A program made the translations under genes and the position numbers. 7,128 bases of DNA from Campylobacteraceae bacterium. Its GTDB lineage: Bacteria; Campylobacterota; Campylobacteria; Campylobacterales; Sulfurospirillaceae. Each line of letters opens with the position of its first letter. Positions within the stretch are counted from its first letter, which is position 1. The stretch spans positions 1 through 7,128 of the forward strand of contig JALVAU010000310.1 of the NCBI GenBank assembly GCA_027011025.1, in the 5' to 3' direction. Below are positions 5,528 through 7,128 of the stretch, piece by piece. Below the pieces are notes generated by a model. The model had not been told where the DNA came from. It saw only the letters and a program-made list of their open reading frames with translations, and did not search any database.

Positions 5528-6309
5528 GTGAAATAATAGCCATTGCAAATCAAAAAGGCGGGGTTGGTAAAACTACTACTGCGGTAAATTTAGCAGCTTC
5601 TTTGGCAGTTGCAGAAAAAAGAGTGCTTTTGATAGATATAGATCCTCAATCAAATGCTACAACTGGACTTGGTTTTCACAGAAGTGATTATGAATACAAT
5701 ATATACCATGTTTTAATAGGGAGAAAAAAATTATCTCAGGTAATTCTAGAAACCTCCCTTCCAACACTTCATATAGCTCCATCAAACATAGGTTTAGTCG
5801 GCGTTGAAAAAGAGTTTTATGATGCTAAGACAAAAGGCAGAGAGCTCATACTCAAAAACAAAATAGAAGAGATCAAAAATGAGTATGATTATATCATCAT
5901 AGATTCACCTCCTGCATTGGGAAGTATAACTATCAATGCACTTAGTGCTGCTAACTCTGTTATCATACCGATTCAGTGTGAATTTTTTGCACTTGAAGGC
6001 TTGGCTCAACTCTTAAACACTGTAAAACTAATCAAAAAAACCATAAATCCAAAATTAGATATCAAAGGCTTTTTGCCAACAATGTACAGTACACAAAACA
6101 ATCTTTCAAAACAGGTTTTTGCTGATTTGAAACAACACTTTAAAAACAAGCTCTTTAGAGATGAAAAATCATCCTCGTATGTTGTAATTCCTAGAAATAT
6201 AAAATTGGCTGAATCCCCAAGTTTTGGGAAACCTATCATCTTATACGATATAAAATCAGCAGGTTCTCAAGCATACCAAAATTTAGCAAACTCTATACTG
6301 GCCGGTTAA
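5524..6309 (+). CDS. parA: Chromosome partitioning ATPase ParA (Soj)
   Basis: A 261-residue ParA/MinD-family ATPase that binds DNA non-specifically in its ATP state and moves ParB-parS complexes during chromosome segregation. It has the deviant Walker A KGGVGKTTT (11-19) with the signature lysine at residue 11, the Walker A' segment LLIDIDPQSNATTGLG (35-50), Walker B IIIDSPP (124-130), and RNIKLAESPSFGKPI (224-238). There is no N-terminal helix-turn-helix extension, so this is the chromosomal Soj type rather than a P1-like plasmid ParA. Length is typical (about 250-265). The start overlaps birA, and parB follows after one base, giving a standard parAB unit inside the larger gene train. Confidence 0.97.
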   Translation: MSEIIAIANQKGGVGKTTTAVNLAASLAVAEKRVLLIDIDPQSNATTGLGFHRSDYEYNIYHVLIGRKKLSQVILETSLPTLHIAPSNIGLVGVEKEFYDAKTKGRELILKNKIEEIKNEYDYIIIDSPPALGSITINALSAANSVIIPIQCEFFALEGLAQLLNTVKLIKKTINPKLDIKGFLPTMYSTQNNLSKQVFADLKQHFKNKLFRDEKSSSYVVIPRNIKLAESPSFGKPIILYDIKSAGSQAYQNLANSILAG

Positions 6310-6310
6310 G

Positions 6311-7128
6311 ATGTGTGCAAAAAAAGCTTTAGGCAGAGGACTTAGTGCTATAATTGACGATGTCGAAGAGGCATATAGACAAGATATTGATGATTCAAAT
6401 GAATTAGTACGCGAGATAGATATCGATATCATCTCTCCAAACCCCTATCAACCAAGAACATATTTTAATAAAGAGGCTTTAGGAGAACTTAGTGATTCTA
6501 TCAAGAAACACGGCTTACTTCAACCTATAATAGTCATACGAAAAGATGATAAGTTTGTCTTGCTTGCAGGTGAAAGAAGATTAAGAGCAACAAAGCTTGC
6601 AGGATTTAAAACCATAAAAGCTATTGTAGCAGATATAGAATCCAAAAATTTAAGAGAACTAGCTCTAATAGAAAATATTCAAAGGGAAGATTTAAATCCC
6701 ATAGAACTTGCAATCTCATACAAAGAGTTGATAGAAGAGTATAGCATCACTCAAGAGGGATTGTCTGAAATTATCCACAAAAGCAGAACACAAATCACAA
6801 ACACGATCAGACTTCTCTCGCTAAGTGATAAAACAAAAAAACTCTTAGCTGATGGCAGACTCTCTCAAGGACACGCAAAGATCATAGTAGGCTTAAGCGA
6901 TAGTGACGAGGAGAGCATAGTAAATACAATCTTAGGACAGAAGCTGAGTGTAAGAGATACAGAGATTCTTGTAAAAAAAATAAAATCGAGTGGACAAAAG
7001 AGAGAGAAAGATAAACCAAAAGCAAAATCCTTTGAGGGTGAGCTAAAAAGTATAAAAATAAAACTCCATGAGATTGGTTTTAAAAGCAAAATTGGCAAAA
7101 ACAGTGTAACAATTGTATTGGATAATAA
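6311..7128 (+). CDS. parB: Chromosome partitioning protein ParB (Spo0J), 3' end cut by window
   Basis: The first 272 residues of ParB, the parS-binding CTPase that loads onto DNA and stimulates ParA. The frame is open to the last base, and since ParB of this group is usually about 280-290 residues, only a few are likely missing. The N-terminal ParA-interaction peptide KALGRGLSAII (5-15) is present. ISPNPYQPR (41-49), GERRLRA (87-93) and ENIQREDLNP (121-130) are the ParB/Srx CTP-binding motifs. The helix-turn-helix region (about 145-170) contains LSEIIHKSRTQITNTIRLL, followed by GRLSQGHAK (182-190). A lysine-rich linker (about 222-240) leads to the C-terminal dimerisation segment. The start is the ATG at 6311, one base after the parA stop, and lacks a strong Shine-Dalgarno, consistent with coupling. 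Confidence 0.95.
   Translation, partial: MCAKKALGRGLSAIIDDVEEAYRQDIDDSNELVREIDIDIISPNPYQPRTYFNKEALGELSDSIKKHGLLQPIIVIRKDDKFVLLAGERRLRATKLAGFKTIKAIVADIESKNLRELALIENIQREDLNPIELAISYKELIEEYSITQEGLSEIIHKSRTQITNTIRLLSLSDKTKKLLADGRLSQGHAKIIVGLSDSDEESIVNTILGQKLSVRDTEILVKKIKSSGQKREKDKPKAKSFEGELKSIKIKLHEIGFKSKIGKNSVTIVLDN

Noticed and set aside
6419..6430. 12-base perfect palindrome GATATCGATATC in parB
   Set aside because: It encodes alternating Asp-Ile residues in the segment before the ISPNPYQPR motif, so the repetition follows from the protein sequence. It does not resemble a parS site.
5524..7128. Search for a parS site (TGTTTCACGTGAAACA-like) near parAB
   Set aside because: I found no matching palindrome by eye in this region or elsewhere in the window; isolated GTTTCA words near 2883 and 3160 lack the complementary half.

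Overview
The window looks like chromosomal DNA of a low-GC Campylobacterota species (formerly Epsilonproteobacteria). A free-living, sulfur-oxidising Sulfurimonas-like genus is my best guess, but the genus is not settled. The main reason is gene order: rplU-rpmA-obgE-proB-fmt-birA-parA-parB is the arrangement I recall from Campylobacter and relatives, where ATP synthase genes follow parB. The protein variants also fit: a short ProB without a PUA domain, a short BirA without a DNA-binding domain, and the ParA/ParB types.

Region 1 (1-1149) holds the C-terminal part of an AMMECR1-domain protein followed after one base by a complete MEMO-family protein. These are parts A and B of the conserved, functionally unresolved AmmeMemoRadiSam system; the radical SAM partner is expected upstream, outside the window.

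Region 2 (1150-1840) holds a likely extended -10 promoter and the ribosomal protein genes rplU (L21) and rpmA (L27).

Region 3 (1841-2147) is 307 bases with no gene, yet full of inverted repeats. It has a terminator-like hairpin, a second AT-rich hairpin, a 57-base imperfect palindrome, and a 115-base element that can fold as a cloverleaf (a 14-position outer stem around three hairpins). The right-hand element carries GTAG-type motifs on both strands, reminiscent of REP/REPIN repeats. This is the least explained and most interesting part of the window.

Region 4 (2148-7128) is one tightly packed gene train on the plus strand: obgE, proB, fmt, birA, parA and parB, the last cut by the window end. 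Junctions overlap or are separated by one base, so translation is probably coupled. The genes link ribosome maturation and initiator tRNA formylation (L21, L27, Obg, Fmt), proline synthesis (ProB), biotin attachment (BirA) and chromosome segregation (ParA/ParB).

No CRISPR array, tRNA, rRNA, transposase gene or phage gene was seen. All supported genes are on the plus strand. The gene content is ordinary housekeeping; the novelty candidates are the structured intergenic element, the unresolved AMMECR1-MEMO pair and a few motif substitutions in BirA and Obg.
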